This document shows positions 23,235 through 32,711 of a stretch of 64,000 nt of DNA, piece after piece; positions within the stretch are counted from its first letter, which is position 1, and every line of letters starts with the position of its first letter. Under the pieces are notes generated by a model that saw nothing but the letters and a program-made list of their open reading frames with translations, ran no database searches and was not told the origin of the DNA. This DNA is from Prorocentrum cordatum. Taxonomy: Eukaryota > Sar > Dinophyceae > Prorocentrales > Prorocentraceae. The translations under genes were made by a program, and so were the position numbers. The DNA is taken from NCBI GenBank assembly GCA_963575745.1, contig CAUYUJ010015838.1, positions 119,501 to 183,500 of the forward strand, read 5' to 3'.

Positions 23235-23756
23235 ATATAACACAAGAGAGAGAGAGAAAGAGAAATATAGAGAGAGCGATAGAGAGAGAGAGAGAATGAT
23301 AATAAAAAACAACTCCCCCTTTCCATCTTCTCCTCCGCGCGTGTGCGTGGAGGGTTCGAGGGTAACCACGGCCCCCTCCCATAGCACACCCTGTGTTGAG
23401 TCTGAAGGGGACGTGAGACAGAGAGAGAGAGAGAAAGAGAGAGAGATATATAGAGAGAGAGAGAGAACAAAAAAGAGAGAGAGAGAGAGAACAACCACTC
23501 CCCCAACCATTTCCCCCCATCCGCTTGTGGCGTGCAAAATGCGAAAGGGCAGCTGTTACCCCCTCCGCTTCCCCTCAGAGTTGCGTGTGTGGGAGTGTAA
23601 GGGAGCAGCCGCTCCCCCTCCCATAAGAGGGGGGATGCGGCTGCTCTCTGACACTCCCACGCACAACTTTACAGAAAGTGGGAAAGAGGAAGGGTTGCCC
23701 TCGTGCGTTTTACACGCCAGAAAAAAGACGGGGAGAAATGGCGGGGGGAGTGGTTG

Positions 23757-23797
<41 letters not shown>

Positions 23798-24035
23798 CGG
23801 AGGAGCGAACGTTGACCCTCACACTCTCCACGCACACGCGCAGAGAAGGAAATTGAAAGGATGGATTGGTTGCTCTCTCTCCCCGTCTCTCTCTCTCTCT
23901 CACTTGTCCTCTCTGTCTCTTGTGTTTCTCCCTCTCTCTCTCTCTTTCTCTTTCTTTTTTGTTTCTCTCTCTCTCTCTCTTTCTAGCTCTCTCTCTCTTT
24001 TTCTCTCTCTCTCTCTCCCTCTCTCTCTCCTCTGG
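23235..24035. repeat. 800-bp imperfect palindrome bounded by (AG)n/(CT)n
   Basis: The inner arms are AGAGAGAACAACCACTCCCCC (about 23480-23505) and its complement GGGGGAGTGGTTGCTCTCTC (about 23745-23765), closing on CAGCCGCTCCCCCTCCCATA / GAGGGGGGATGCGGCTGCT near 23610-23645. The outer arms are (AG)n at 23240-23300 and 23420-23490 versus (CT)n at 23760-23785 and 23875-24030, with GTGCGTGGAGGGTTCGAGGG (about 23343) opposing ACGTTGACCCTCACACTCTC (about 23810). Confidence 0.75.
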
Positions 24036-24389
24036 CAACTGAAGCATGTCGCCGTGCCGCTTTATCTAAACGCGTCCAAGTCGACGAAGCAGGTGCCGCG
24101 GCAACCCTACGGCAAACCTTGCGGCAAACCCACGTCTCTGGTGGCCGAGGCGCCCTCCACAAGACGTGCGGCCGCGTGTCGGAACAAGCGGCGCGTCGAC
24201 ATATAACAAACGAAATACACCATGAGCGATAGCGGGGTTATAGATCGGCACAGAGAGAGGTGACCATAATAGTTAGAGATAGCAAGCGAGACAGAGACAG
24301 AAAGAAGGAGAGAGAGAGAGAGAGAGAAAGAAGACACAAACAAACAAACAACGAAAAAAACACGGGAACGTTCAGAAACTGACACGGCT

Positions 24390-26045
24390 ACAGGGCCCCA
24401 AGACGATCCCAGAGGACCCCAAGATGGCACCAGAGGCACCCAAGACTGTCCAAGAGGGCCACAAGACGGCCCCCAGAGGGGGAACACGAACCGAAAGTCC
24501 GAGCCTTCCGCCCCAAGAGGCGCCGAGGAGGCCCCAGGAGGCCCCCAAGAGGCCCCCAAGAGGGCTCCAAGAGGCCCCAAAACAGCCCCCTGGAGGCCTC
24601 AAAACTGCCTCCAGGAAGTCCCCGAAAGGCACCAACGAGATCCAAACGAAAATCCAAGATGGCCTCAGACCCACAACCCAGGCACGGTGGCGGGATGGGC
24701 CGAAGGCCATTCGATCCGCTGCCCCCTGTCGGTTCATCGCAGGGGTGCCGGGCGTGCTAGACGATTTCGGTTTTGGTTTTGCTACTTTTTCCAAAATAAC
24801 TCACCCTGGGGCTTCGGCCCGTCCCGCCAGGGTCCCGGGAGGATTGCCCAGGAGCTCAATCCCAGAAAAAATCCTCCAAGACGGCTCAAGATGGCCTCCA
24901 AGATGACCACGTTGGCCCAAGATGGCCTCCAAGATGGTCCAAGATGGCCTCCAAGTCCGCCCAAGATGGTCCAAGACGGCCTCCAAGACGGCCCAAGAGA
25001 GTCCAAGATACCTCCAAGGTCGCCCAAGAAGCCTCCAAGACGGCCCAAGAGGCCTCCATCTACAGGTTTTTGAAGGATTTGGGCATTTGTTTCTTTTCGG
25101 CCTTCCGACGGCTCAAGACAGCCCAAGAGGCCTCCAAGATGGCCCCATGACGGCCCCAAGACGGCCCCAAGAGGCCCCCCAAGACGGGCCAAGAGGCCTC
25201 CAACACGCCCAAGATGGCCTCCAAGACGGCCCCGAAGCGCCCCAAGAGGGCCCCAAGCCGGTTCAGAGAGGCCCCCGAGACGGCTCCCGACGGCGTCAGA
25301 CGGGGAACCCACCAAGATGGCCGAAATTGGCTCGAAGCTGGCCCAAGACGGCCCAAGAGGCCTCCAAGAGGGCCTCCAGGAAGGCCAGAAAAGGCCAACA
25401 ACACTGATTTTCCTCAGGTGTTTGAAGGATTTCGACATTTGCTTCGTTTCGGTCTTTCGACGGCCCGAGACGGCTCAAGAGCCCTCAAAGATCGCCGAAA
25501 GATCGCCCAAGAGGCCTCCAAAATAGCCCCAGAACGGCCCAAGAGGCCCCCAAGACTGCCCCAAGAGGCCCCCAAGAAGGCCCAGGAGGCCTTGAAGACG
25601 CCCAAGATAGCCTCCAAAACGGCCCTGGAGCATTCCAAGAGGGCCCCAAGTCGGCCCAGAGAGGCCCCCCAAACGGCTTCCGACGGCGTCAGGCTCGCCA
25701 GGCGCCCACCAAGATGGCCGAAGATGGCCCTAAGATGGCTCAAGACGGCCCAAGAGGCCTCCAAGAGAACCTCCAGGAAGGCACGACAAGGCCCAAATTA
25801 TTGATTTCCCAAGGATTGTGGCATTTGCTTTTTTTTCGGCCTTCCGACGGCCCGAGACGGCCCAAGAGCCCCCACAGATCGCCCAAGAGGCCCAAGACGG
25901 CCCCAAGAGGCCCCCAAGACGGCCCAAGAGACGCTCACGATGGCCTCCAAGACGGCCCAAGAGCTCTGCAAGACGTCGTGCAAGAAGGCCCGAAAGGGTC
26001 AAAATGGCCTCCAGACGGCCAAGATGACCTTCAAGATGCCCACGT
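24390..26045. repeat. CCAAGAGGCC-type array with 350-400-bp higher-order units
   Basis: Dense words CCAAGACGGCCCAAGAGGCC with period about 10-12 and 21-23 bp. A longer-period landmark (TTTGAAGGATTT, CATTTGCTT, TTTCGGCCTTCCGACGG, GGCTCAAGA) recurs near 25065, 25420 and 25805, giving three higher-order units. It fills the exon-1 side of the glycosyltransferase intron. Confidence 0.85.
24686..24768 (+). repeat. Dispersed repeat F, copy 1
   Basis: GGCACGGTGGCGGGATGGGC, then TTCGATCCGCTGCCCCCTGT and TTCATCGCAGGGGTGCCGGG. It aligns with 35578-35655 and 36283-36365; all three copies are adjacent to CCAAGAGGCC arrays. Confidence 0.65.
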
Positions 26046-26183
26046 GTTCCCCGAAGGCTTTCCAAACCGATTCGGGGAACACATGGTCCGATAGCTTGAC
26101 AGGTCTGGCCTCAACGTTCGGCCACCTAGGTGCTTCCAGAAAGGTAGGGGGCGGCGGTGATTCGCCGTATAGGTGTCTTCGAT

Positions 26184-26708
26184 TACGTCTCGGGCGTCCA
26201 GGAGCCACACGGCGTCATACCCCCCCTCCTCAAGCCAGCTCTGGTAGTGCCTGTACCGCGTCTGACAGACGGAGCCCCCGAATCTGCCAGGGTCCACGCC
26301 GCCGGGGCCCGCGAACCTGAGCTCGCCTGTCTCCCAATCTGAGTCGCAATTCACCGCCGCCGCGAGGTCGGTCCTGTTGACGCCGGCGCTGGAGCGCAGC
26401 AGCTCGTGGTGCCCGAGGGCCTCGTACTGCTCCCTGCAGACCGCGGTGCGCACGGTGGCGCCCACCTCCCGCAGGAACTCCGCGACCCCGTCGGGCAGGC
26501 CTGGGTCCGCGCCCACCACGATGTCGCCGGCGAAGCCCGTGCCGCGCAGGGTCCTGAAGAACGCGCGCGGGAAGCTGCGCGCGTCGTAGAAGCAGGCGGT
26601 GGAGAACACCGCGCTGCGGCCTGCCCCCGCCGCGGGGACGCGCAGCGAGGCGGCCTCGTGGACCGCCAGGGCCAGCACCAGCAGGGAGGCGGGCCGCATG
26701 GCCCGCAT
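26184..26708 (-). CDS. Glycosyltransferase-like protein, exon 1 with signal peptide
   Basis: The frame starts with ATG at 26706-26708 (a second ATG at 26697-26699 is equally possible) and gives MRAMRPASLLVLALAVHEAA, a typical signal peptide. It continues through SAVFSTACFYDARSFPRAFF, GDIVVGADPGLP and CQTRYRHYQSWLEEGGYDAV, ending WLLDARDV. The last block is the nucleotide-sugar/metal-binding D-x-R-D region of the DVRDVxFQxDPF-type GT-A-like group, and the next expected residues, FQADPF, are those of exon 2. GC-ending codons dominate. The open frame continues 20 codons upstream of the chosen ATG, but those residues would bury the signal peptide. A Golgi or ER lumen location is inferred. No SL relict was found upstream. 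Confidence 0.7.
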
Positions 26709-26769
26709 GCGTGCCTCGGCGCCCGAATCCCTTGCGGATGTGCCAGCTCCAGTCGCCGGGAGTCTCACC

Positions 26770-28268
26770 GGCTGCGGACCCTCCCCGACCTCCGGGTCCA
26801 GAACGGGCCTGCCACGGATTTCAGGCCTCAGGACGCCGGGGGGGGCTGGAGAGTTCTAGCAAAGCTTCGATGCCCCTGCCAAGGGAACACTGGACTGGAG
26901 GATCAGAGCCTGATGGTCACGCCACGGAGGAGGGGGGGCTGGAAAGTTGAGAACTCTTGCGGTTCAACAGCGGCCATTCAGCGATCGCACCAGAGTTGGA
27001 GCCGCCGCCACTGGCGCGAGTGCTGGAACTGCTGAGTTTGGCGCGGCGACTTGCGAGGACTTCTGCTGCGAGACCTCGGTTCTGAAAAAACAACCGCAGC
27101 GCCTGGACAGACCCACCTACACGTCGCATGGTGAGTCCAGCGGGGAGGGGGTATGCTCTGGGACAGGTTTTCTGCAAACGTCGCTCCTGGCCACAGAGTG
27201 TCGAGTGTGTCTAACGTGCTTCACCCTTTTCTTTTCGTCCGTCGGGTTACCATGGGATCGTGAAGGTTTCGAGTGGCTGGAGTGGGCTTTTTTGCGAGCT
27301 TGGCGGGAGCTCCTCCTCCCTCCTCCCTCCTCCCTCCTTCGTCCCTCCTCCCCCCTTCATCTCGACTCCAGCTGTTCCCCCTGCTCCTCCTTCGCGTTGC
27401 GGCGATGGCGCCCCAGCTTCTGGAGTGCTGGCGCATTATAGGCCCTACAGCTGCATGGCTCTTGCCCGAAAACGCTGCTGAAACGAATTTCAGTACCAGA
27501 TTCGCTGGTGCTCTTGGGCCGAGATGCCTGCGATGTCATGCGCCTTCGCTCTCTACACGCAGACGCGCTCAGGCAAAACACACACACGCGCACAGGAACT
27601 CTTACACTCATGATCACTGATCACCATGTGAACCGCCCTCCCGACATTCGGTATCTAAAAATGTAGTTCCTTTCTGCTTACTGTTGAGATCCTTCTCTCT
27701 CGCTCTCTCTCTCTCTCTCCATCCCTCTCTTCCGCGCTCAAGCGAAGCCGCATCAACTCAGAAAATTGACTCTGCGCCTCATCAAAAACTGCGGGGCCAA
27801 TCATCAAACCCAACAACGAGTGAAACACGGTAGATAGCGAGTCAACCGCTTTGACACAATACCAAGTGCATCCCCTCGCCGCTCCTGAAACTCCGTTTGT
27901 GAGGCAAGCGGAGTCTCCCTAATGATTAAAGCGAACCGTCCCATCATATGTAGTACGCACCATTATCTGTGGTCGCACCAGGATGTCGAAACCGATGCGA
28001 TCTTCTGCAATGGCGATGTGATTCTGAACTCGCAGACCAAGTTCTTGATCACATATATCTGGGCGCCTGGCTTCCCGAGCGATTCAGCCATACATCCTTA
28101 CCATTCCGTCTTTCAACGGAGTGCCCACCATGCAGAAACACTTTTTCCTGAGAAGTGCCTCGCCCACTCCGCCTCCCCCAGCCTTAGACTGACAATTAAT
28201 GCCCTGAATGATGTATTCCACAGGATGGAAAAAAACGATCTGCCACGTACGGGGATCGCCCAAAGGGA
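26770..28268. other. Spacer between two minus-strand genes
   Basis: About 1.5 kb between the start of the glycosyltransferase gene and the kinesin stop. It has a short (CTCCC) stretch at 27310-27350 and (CT)n at about 27693-27720. No promoter motif can be called; dinoflagellates generally lack TATA boxes. Confidence 0.6.
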
Positions 28269-30182
28269 TCATCCCGTAAAGTCGCGAGTGAGATCGTACA
28301 GTGACATGCAGCTCATTCCATCAGCCAGTTCGCTGCCAAGAACGGGGGGGGATTTTCCACTAGTTGCACAAAGTCGCTCTTGCTCTTGCAGTAGACCCCT
28401 GCGCTCATCCATCTTGATGCGCCAGCCCTTCGTTGGCTCCTTCCAGAGACCCGTGGTGATCTGGCGTATTACGACTCCCTTGAGGCTATTGATAGTCTGC
28501 TCGAGAGCTGCCTGTTGAGTAGCATTCGCTGCCAATTTGCTCCTCACCAGCTCCCCTTCTGTTATGCGCAGATTTTTGAAATTATCCACAAAGCCCTGTG
28601 CTGTCGTTCGCGGGAAGGAGGGGTCAACATGGCCATGCGCTCCTTTGTTCACAAGCTCGGCCAGCTCCACACCGATCTCCTGCAGACGCGCCTGAACGCC
28701 AGCACGTTCCTGATCGGCATCGCGACTCTCCACGGCACACGCGGAGGTCTTCAGATCCCCGCACGTGAGACCAAATCTCAAGCTCGATATTGTCTCTGAG
28801 GCCCACGCGGCGTCCTCTGCGACGCAAACGCACAGAGCCGTCCGGCAGTTTCCGCTCAGGCTCTGCTTCATCAGCATGGTGAGGGCGCTGTCACGCCAAG
28901 GCACGAACGATCCCGGCGCCGCTGCGGCCCTGCCGCTCGTGCCGGTCTGCCGCAGCGCGGAGATGCAGCGCCCAAGCGAGCTCAGCGACAGGTTTATGTT
29001 CTTGGCCTCCTGCACGCCAAGGCCCTGGACGTTGCTCGCCTTTGTGCGCTCGCTGCCGGCCAGATCCACAAACAGGAAGCGGCTCGTGCGCTCCCGACCG
29101 CCGGCCACCTTCGTCATGGTCAGGGTGACCAGACAGTGGGAGCGGCTCGAGCGTGCATTCAGGGCGTGGCTGCACCCGCTGCGGTTCACCTCAATGACGC
29201 GCAACACATGCAGCAAACTCTCATCGTCGTCCAAAACATTGATTTGCCGACCACGCAGGGTCTGCCTAGCGTATCAAATGGCTGCCCCTCCCCGAACCCC
29301 TCCTCGGGAGCCCGATCCAGAAGATTTGGAAAGGGGGAATTCCGCTGCACTCCGCCGGACCCCCCTCGGAGGGGTCATCTGCTCCAAAACGTACTCATCT
29401 TGAGTCCGACTCGAATCGACTTCTTGCGTTCTCGCTTCCCACGACCGGCCCCAGGCGGCCAGAGAGGCCTTCGGAGGGGGCGCCAGCCTCAACATCTGCT
29501 TGCTGCCTTTCACCTCCACTTCGTGGAGAGCCGGATTCCTCTTGCCGTTGACAACAGGAGGGACCCACTTGCCGTCCGCACTGCGGGCACCGCCGCCAAG
29601 CCTCTGGCCGTTGAAGCTTCCGCCGGCCTTCTTGCTGACCGAGCTGGCTCCTGCGATTGGCACCTTGACCTTGTTGTTCAGGAGGTCGTAGCACTCCTCC
29701 AGGTATATCTCGACCGCCGAGACGAACAGGCTCGTGGTTGCCGCAGGGTCGCCCCGCACAGCTTGCCTGATGTCTCGGAGCGCGCGCGGGCAGAGCCCCA
29801 GGGACGCGCCGTCAGCATCGGCAGACGCTTGGGCCTCATCTGACTTTGAGAAGCAGTCTGGCGGACCAAACAAGGTATATGTCTTCCCGCTGCCAGTTTG
29901 TCCATACGCGAAGATCGTGCAGTTCGTCCCAGAACGCAGGAAAGAGTCGGCCAGACCAGACACCAGGATCTCATACGCTGCAGGCTGCGCGATGTCGGGG
30001 GGAAGCACCGCGGCAAAGGGTCCGTATGAGCTCGCGGTGGCCTTCCCAGTCTGCTGAGCCCCAGCGTCCTCGGCCACACTAACTGTGCGGGCGCTCCCCC
30101 ACAGGTGGCGGTTGACCAATGCATCACGATGCTTCTCGGCATTCGGCCTGACACGCACGAAGGTATCTAGTCCAAACGACAT
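28269..30182 (-). CDS. Kinesin motor protein (in-frame TGA inside motor domain)
   Basis: A microtubule-based ATP-driven motor. From ATG at 30180-30182: FVRVRP at residues 8-13, then IFAYGQTGSGKTYT with the P-loop GQTGSGKT at 94-101, and VSAVEIYLEECYDLL. After a TGA at 29274-29276 the same frame continues with INVLDDDESLLHVLRV, switch I NARSSRSH, switch II VDLAGSE (about 29066), KNINLSLSSLGRCISAL, and the VPWRDSALTMLMKQSLSGN block. The tail is short (about 130 residues, partly helical), with stop at 28269-28271. Between the two halves lies an atypical stretch from about 29490 to 29255, read as SSGSGSRGGVRGGAAI then stop, which fits no kinesin element. A short intron or late insertion is the easiest explanation; otherwise the gene is broken. 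A relict SL precedes the gene, marking it as an old retrocopy. The kinesin subfamily is not assigned. Confidence 0.9.
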
Positions 30183-30253
30183 TACAGGGTCCTGCTACTC
30201 TTGCTCCCATACAGTGATCCCGCGCCTCGGCTGCAACACTGCGCACTAGCCAT

Positions 30254-30275
30254 CTTGAACCACACTGGCAACGGA
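30254..30275 (-). other. Relict spliced-leader sequence upstream of kinesin
   Basis: On the minus strand the 22 bases begin TCCGTTGCCA and end GTTCAAG. They match the dinoflagellate SL (TCCGTAGCCA...GGCTCAAG) at 18 of 22 positions, and the first base of the kinesin ATG is 71 nt further on. It indicates that a trans-spliced mRNA was reverse transcribed and reinserted, as known for many dinoflagellate genes; the 4 changes indicate age. By my estimate a match this good is unlikely by chance in this window. Confidence 0.78.
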
Positions 30276-30599
30276 CAAACCAATCAATACGGTTCAGTAC
30301 CTCGTGACTAACTACCTTGTACCTGTCTGGATGGGGTGGGCGCAGCTCGACTGTGTTGAAGTCCAGCCCATTCGGCGGCCCATGCGGCAGCGGGATGGCC
30401 TCGGAGGCTGAATGGACCACGAAGGGAACTCCTCCTCGGCCCACCAGAAGCTCCCACAAGAAGCACTCCACCGCATTCCCCCCTTCCCACCTCTCTCCTC
30501 CTCATCCCCGCCCGCCCCCAAGAAGCAAGCTCACAGAAACCTCGATTCTCGATCTCCTCCCTCCTCTGGAGCCCTCCCTCCCCCCATCCTCCTGTGAGG
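30276..30599. other. Spacer upstream of the kinesin SL relict
   Basis: No gene recognised. The sequence is pyrimidine-rich towards 30480-30600. Confidence 0.5.
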
Positions 30600-30965
30600 G
30601 GGGGTACTGGTGGAGGAGGGGGAAAATCGAGCTGGAATCGACGATACATCGCCGATAGTTCTGCGATCAGGCCCCCATGGCGAATCCGCAGTTTCCTTGG
30701 CAGGGTGGGCTACTGGTATCGGCCCTCGATCGGCCATGAACTGGCGATTGGGGGTCCATGCATCCCCCCCTAAGCCCATCACCCCCATAACGCTGCCCTG
30801 TGGCTCTCGGGTCAGAACTCGGCTGTCCGGTGGCGGTTCGGGACCACGGGGGCACCCCCAGGGACGCTCTCTGCGAGGCGCAGCCGGTGCAACGCACCCC
30901 GAGGCTGGAAGACCGCCGAGGACCGACGAAAACACATGATAACCTCAAGCCTCGATGCCGAGAAA
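30600..30965. repeat. Dispersed repeat X, copy 2
   Basis: Same landmarks and orientation as 4575-4975: AATCGACGATACATCGCCGA, GGCGATTGGGGGTCCATGCA, CCCCCCTAAGCCC, TGCGAGGCGCAGCCGG, GACCGACGAAAACAC and GCCTCGATGCC. Both copies follow a GAGG-rich stretch. Confidence 0.7.
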
Positions 30966-30989
30966 GTCGTCCTCCCTAGCGCTGCCCTT

Positions 30990-31129
30990 GATCCTGGTCC
31001 CCCAAGCCTCCGTGCCTTCCCCTGCAGGGCGCCCCAACGCGCCGCCCAGGGGGCCTTCTGGGGGTCCACGGACCTGCCCAGCTTGAGCGCCTCCTTGACG
31101 ATCTCGAAGTCCCCGACGTCGGCGTTGAT
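30990..31129 (-). CDS. Putative exon, unknown protein
   Basis: After CAG (31130-31132) the minus strand reads INADVGDFEIVKEALKLGRS then VDPQKAPWAARWGALQGKAR. This is a soluble, helix-prone sequence with almost every codon ending in G or C, far more protein-like than the neighbouring repeats. The 5' border CAG|ATC is a good acceptor. The preceding 248 nt can be read as an intron formed by inverted-repeat element A, and the other side (31378 upward) is open in a compatible phase. The 3' border is unclear because repeat X begins near 30965. No family recognised. Confidence 0.5.
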
Positions 31130-31377
31130 CTGGCGCGGAAGGACGTTCGGGCGCAGGCACGGTCAGACACTTTGGCTCAGCGTGTCGCGGCGGGGGCCCG
31201 GCGAGACGCTGTGCCCTGCAAGAGGATAGCGCGTCGCTCCGCCACACGTGGCGGAAGGCAAGGAACAACTCGGGACGTTGACGCTTGGGGACTGGGAGGT
31301 AGATCGCGTGTCGCGCGCAGGCGTGGTGGGCCAGAACCATCGGCGCGACACGCTAAGCCAACATTCCTGACCGCAAC
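31130..31377 (-). other. Proposed 248-nt intron made of element A
   Basis: On the minus strand it starts GTTGCGGTCAGG and ends CGCGCCAG, giving GT-AG ends, and it contains the element A copy at 31161-31373 almost edge to edge. Flanking frames join in phase 0 (HGSAIQ to INADVGDF). Confidence 0.45.
31161..31373. mobile_element. Element A (MITE-like, terminal inverted repeats), copy 1
   Basis: Terminal inverted repeats: GGTCAGACACTTTGGCTCAG then CGTGTCGC at the left, and at the right the complement of GGTCAGGAATGTTGGCTTAG then CGTGTCGC. The core has GAGGATAGCGCGTCGCTCCG, GGGACGTTGACGCTTGGGGA and GGCGTGGTGGGCC. It is too short to encode a transposase. Other copies: 41431-41643, 47543-47730, 57637-58014. 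Confidence 0.8.
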
Positions 31378-31470
31378 CTGGATTGCGGATCCGTGGAACT
31401 GGCGCGCGGGCGCCAGACACACGGATCGGAAACGGCACCCCCCGAAGCATGAGGCCACTGCCACCTCGTT
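31378..31470 (-). CDS. Putative exon upstream of element-A intron
   Basis: The minus-strand frame reads SCFGGCRFRSVCLAPARQFH then GSAIQ, ending at CAG before GT. It is Cys-containing and in phase with the exon at 30990-31129. Coding support is weaker than for that exon; the upstream border may be an AG near 31470. Unknown protein. Confidence 0.3.
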
Positions 31471-31565
31471 TGGCAACGGAGCTCGCCGATCTCGCATGGA
31501 AACGGGACCGGTCGCTAACCCACAGGCCCCTCGAGGCATCGCGCGGGAGCCGCTTCTCTGCATCC

Positions 31566-31755
31566 CCAGGCCCCCGACGTCATGAATTTTTGATACGTCA
31601 CATTTGTTATGATAGCGTCAACCCCCAAAAGTCTCGACCCATTCCCCGCGACTAATTTTTCATCGGAATCCTTTTTCTGACGGTCCCGAGGCCTGGTAGG
31701 GCCCCCCGGAGGCCGAAAATCGCCAAGAATCTCTCGCGTGACTTTTTCATGACTC
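31566..31755. repeat. Dispersed repeat Y, copy 4
   Basis: CCCGACGTCATGAATTTTTG, GTCTCGACCCATTCCCCGCG, TTTCTGACGGTCCCGAGGCC, and AGGCCGAAAATCGCCAAGAA, aligned with copy 5 at 58917. It carries a small insertion (TACGTCACATTTGTTATGA) relative to the others. Confidence 0.75.
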
Positions 31756-32104
31756 CAGGAGGTCTGTCGGCGGCGAGCGAGGGGGGGAATTGAGAAGGGG
31801 CGGGCCTTCACAGAAAGGCTCCGAACCCCCACAGCCTTCTGAAGAATTCTCTGAGCCTTCACCCGAAGACACCGAAAACCTCTCAGAAGGCCGAAGCGCT
31901 TCCGAGAAGCCACGCGGCCTTCTGAGAAGGCCTTCTCCTTCTCACTTCCCCCCCACCCTCGCTCGCCGCCGAGTCCTGGGGGTTGGGCTTCGCTTAGTGT
32001 GGGGGGGGAAGGTGCCCTTCTTCTCGGACCCTGAAGGCCCCTTCAAAGGGCCCCTCTTCGGCAGCCCTCGCTGCCCCCCCCGCCCCCCCTTCGTCGGCCC
32101 CCCC

Positions 32105-32330
32105 CCCACCTTGCGCGAGGCCCACGGGGGGTCTGGGTCACGCGGCCGCCGGAGGCCGTCTGTGGGCCCCGGGGGGCCGCCGATCAGCTCGGCACCGGCG
32201 GGGGAGAGGCCCCGCAGCAGAGTGGGCCGGCGGGCAGGCCGGCGGAGCCCGGGGCGCACGGTGGCCCGGCGCGAGGCTCGTGGGCCGAGCAGGAGGTCGA
32301 CATCAGAGCTGGAGTGCCCCAAGTACGGAA
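32105..32330 (-). CDS. Putative exon, unknown protein
   Basis: The minus-strand frame reads YLGHSSSDVDLLLGPRASRR, later GLSPAGAELIGGPPGPTDGL and DPDPPWASRK, then GTGGGG, so AAG|GTGGGG is a candidate donor. It is GC3-rich and Arg/Pro-rich, which limits confidence because GC-rich DNA tends to give such frames. Confidence 0.3.
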
Positions 32331-32564
32331 GGAGCGCAGAACTACGTCGACATCTCGCAGGTCTGCTGACACACTTGTCTCTGTCGCAGCCCGCGGTCGG
32401 AGGCAACGGAGGGACTCTACGGGGCCGGACTCGGACTGGGCACAGCAGGGCGAGGGAGGAGCGGGCGCGGGAGAAGAAGACCGCAGGCGGCGGAGCACGC
32501 TCAGAGCATGAAGCTCTTGCGCGCGTCTTCCGGAGCACCCAAAAAGGGCATATTTGTACATCAG

Positions 32565-32711
32565 CTTTCGGAGGTCTCCGCGGATTTGTGGACCGATCGG
32601 CGCCAGGCCCCTCCGCGGCGCGCGGAGCGCGCCAAGGGAAGCGCCGGAAGCGACGCCAGAGGGGCCTGGCGCCCAGCGCCGATCCGAGAAATCTGCGCGG
32701 AGCTGTGAAAG
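32565..32711. mobile_element. Element B (foldback MITE), copy 1
   Basis: Nearly the whole element is inverted repeat. The left end is CTTTCGGAGGTCTCCGCGGA...GATCGGCGCCAGG; the right end, complemented, is CTTTCACAGCTCCGCGCAGA...GATCGGCGCTGGGCGCCAGG. Only about 55 bp of GC-rich loop lies between. Copies also at 41291-41421 and 48603-48746. Confidence 0.8.

Larger units (their letters stand above)
18912..26183 (-). other. Proposed 7.27-kb intron of the glycosyltransferase gene
   Basis: Exon 1 ends LLDARDV (GTA at 26184-26186) and exon 2 begins IFQADPF, reconstituting the family motif in frame. The three bases ATC occur at both borders (start of the intron, start of exon 2), so the exact cut is ambiguous by three bases. 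With this placement neither end is GT-AG. The interior holds arrays of CCAAGAGGCC words in opposite orientations at the two sides, a hexamer array, a 73-bp tandem repeat and two palindromic blocks, described separately. No other coding region is recognised in it. Confidence 0.6.

Noticed and set aside
27922-29843. Plus-strand ORFs antisense to the kinesin
   Set aside because: The opposite strand encodes unmistakable kinesin motifs; these are shadows.
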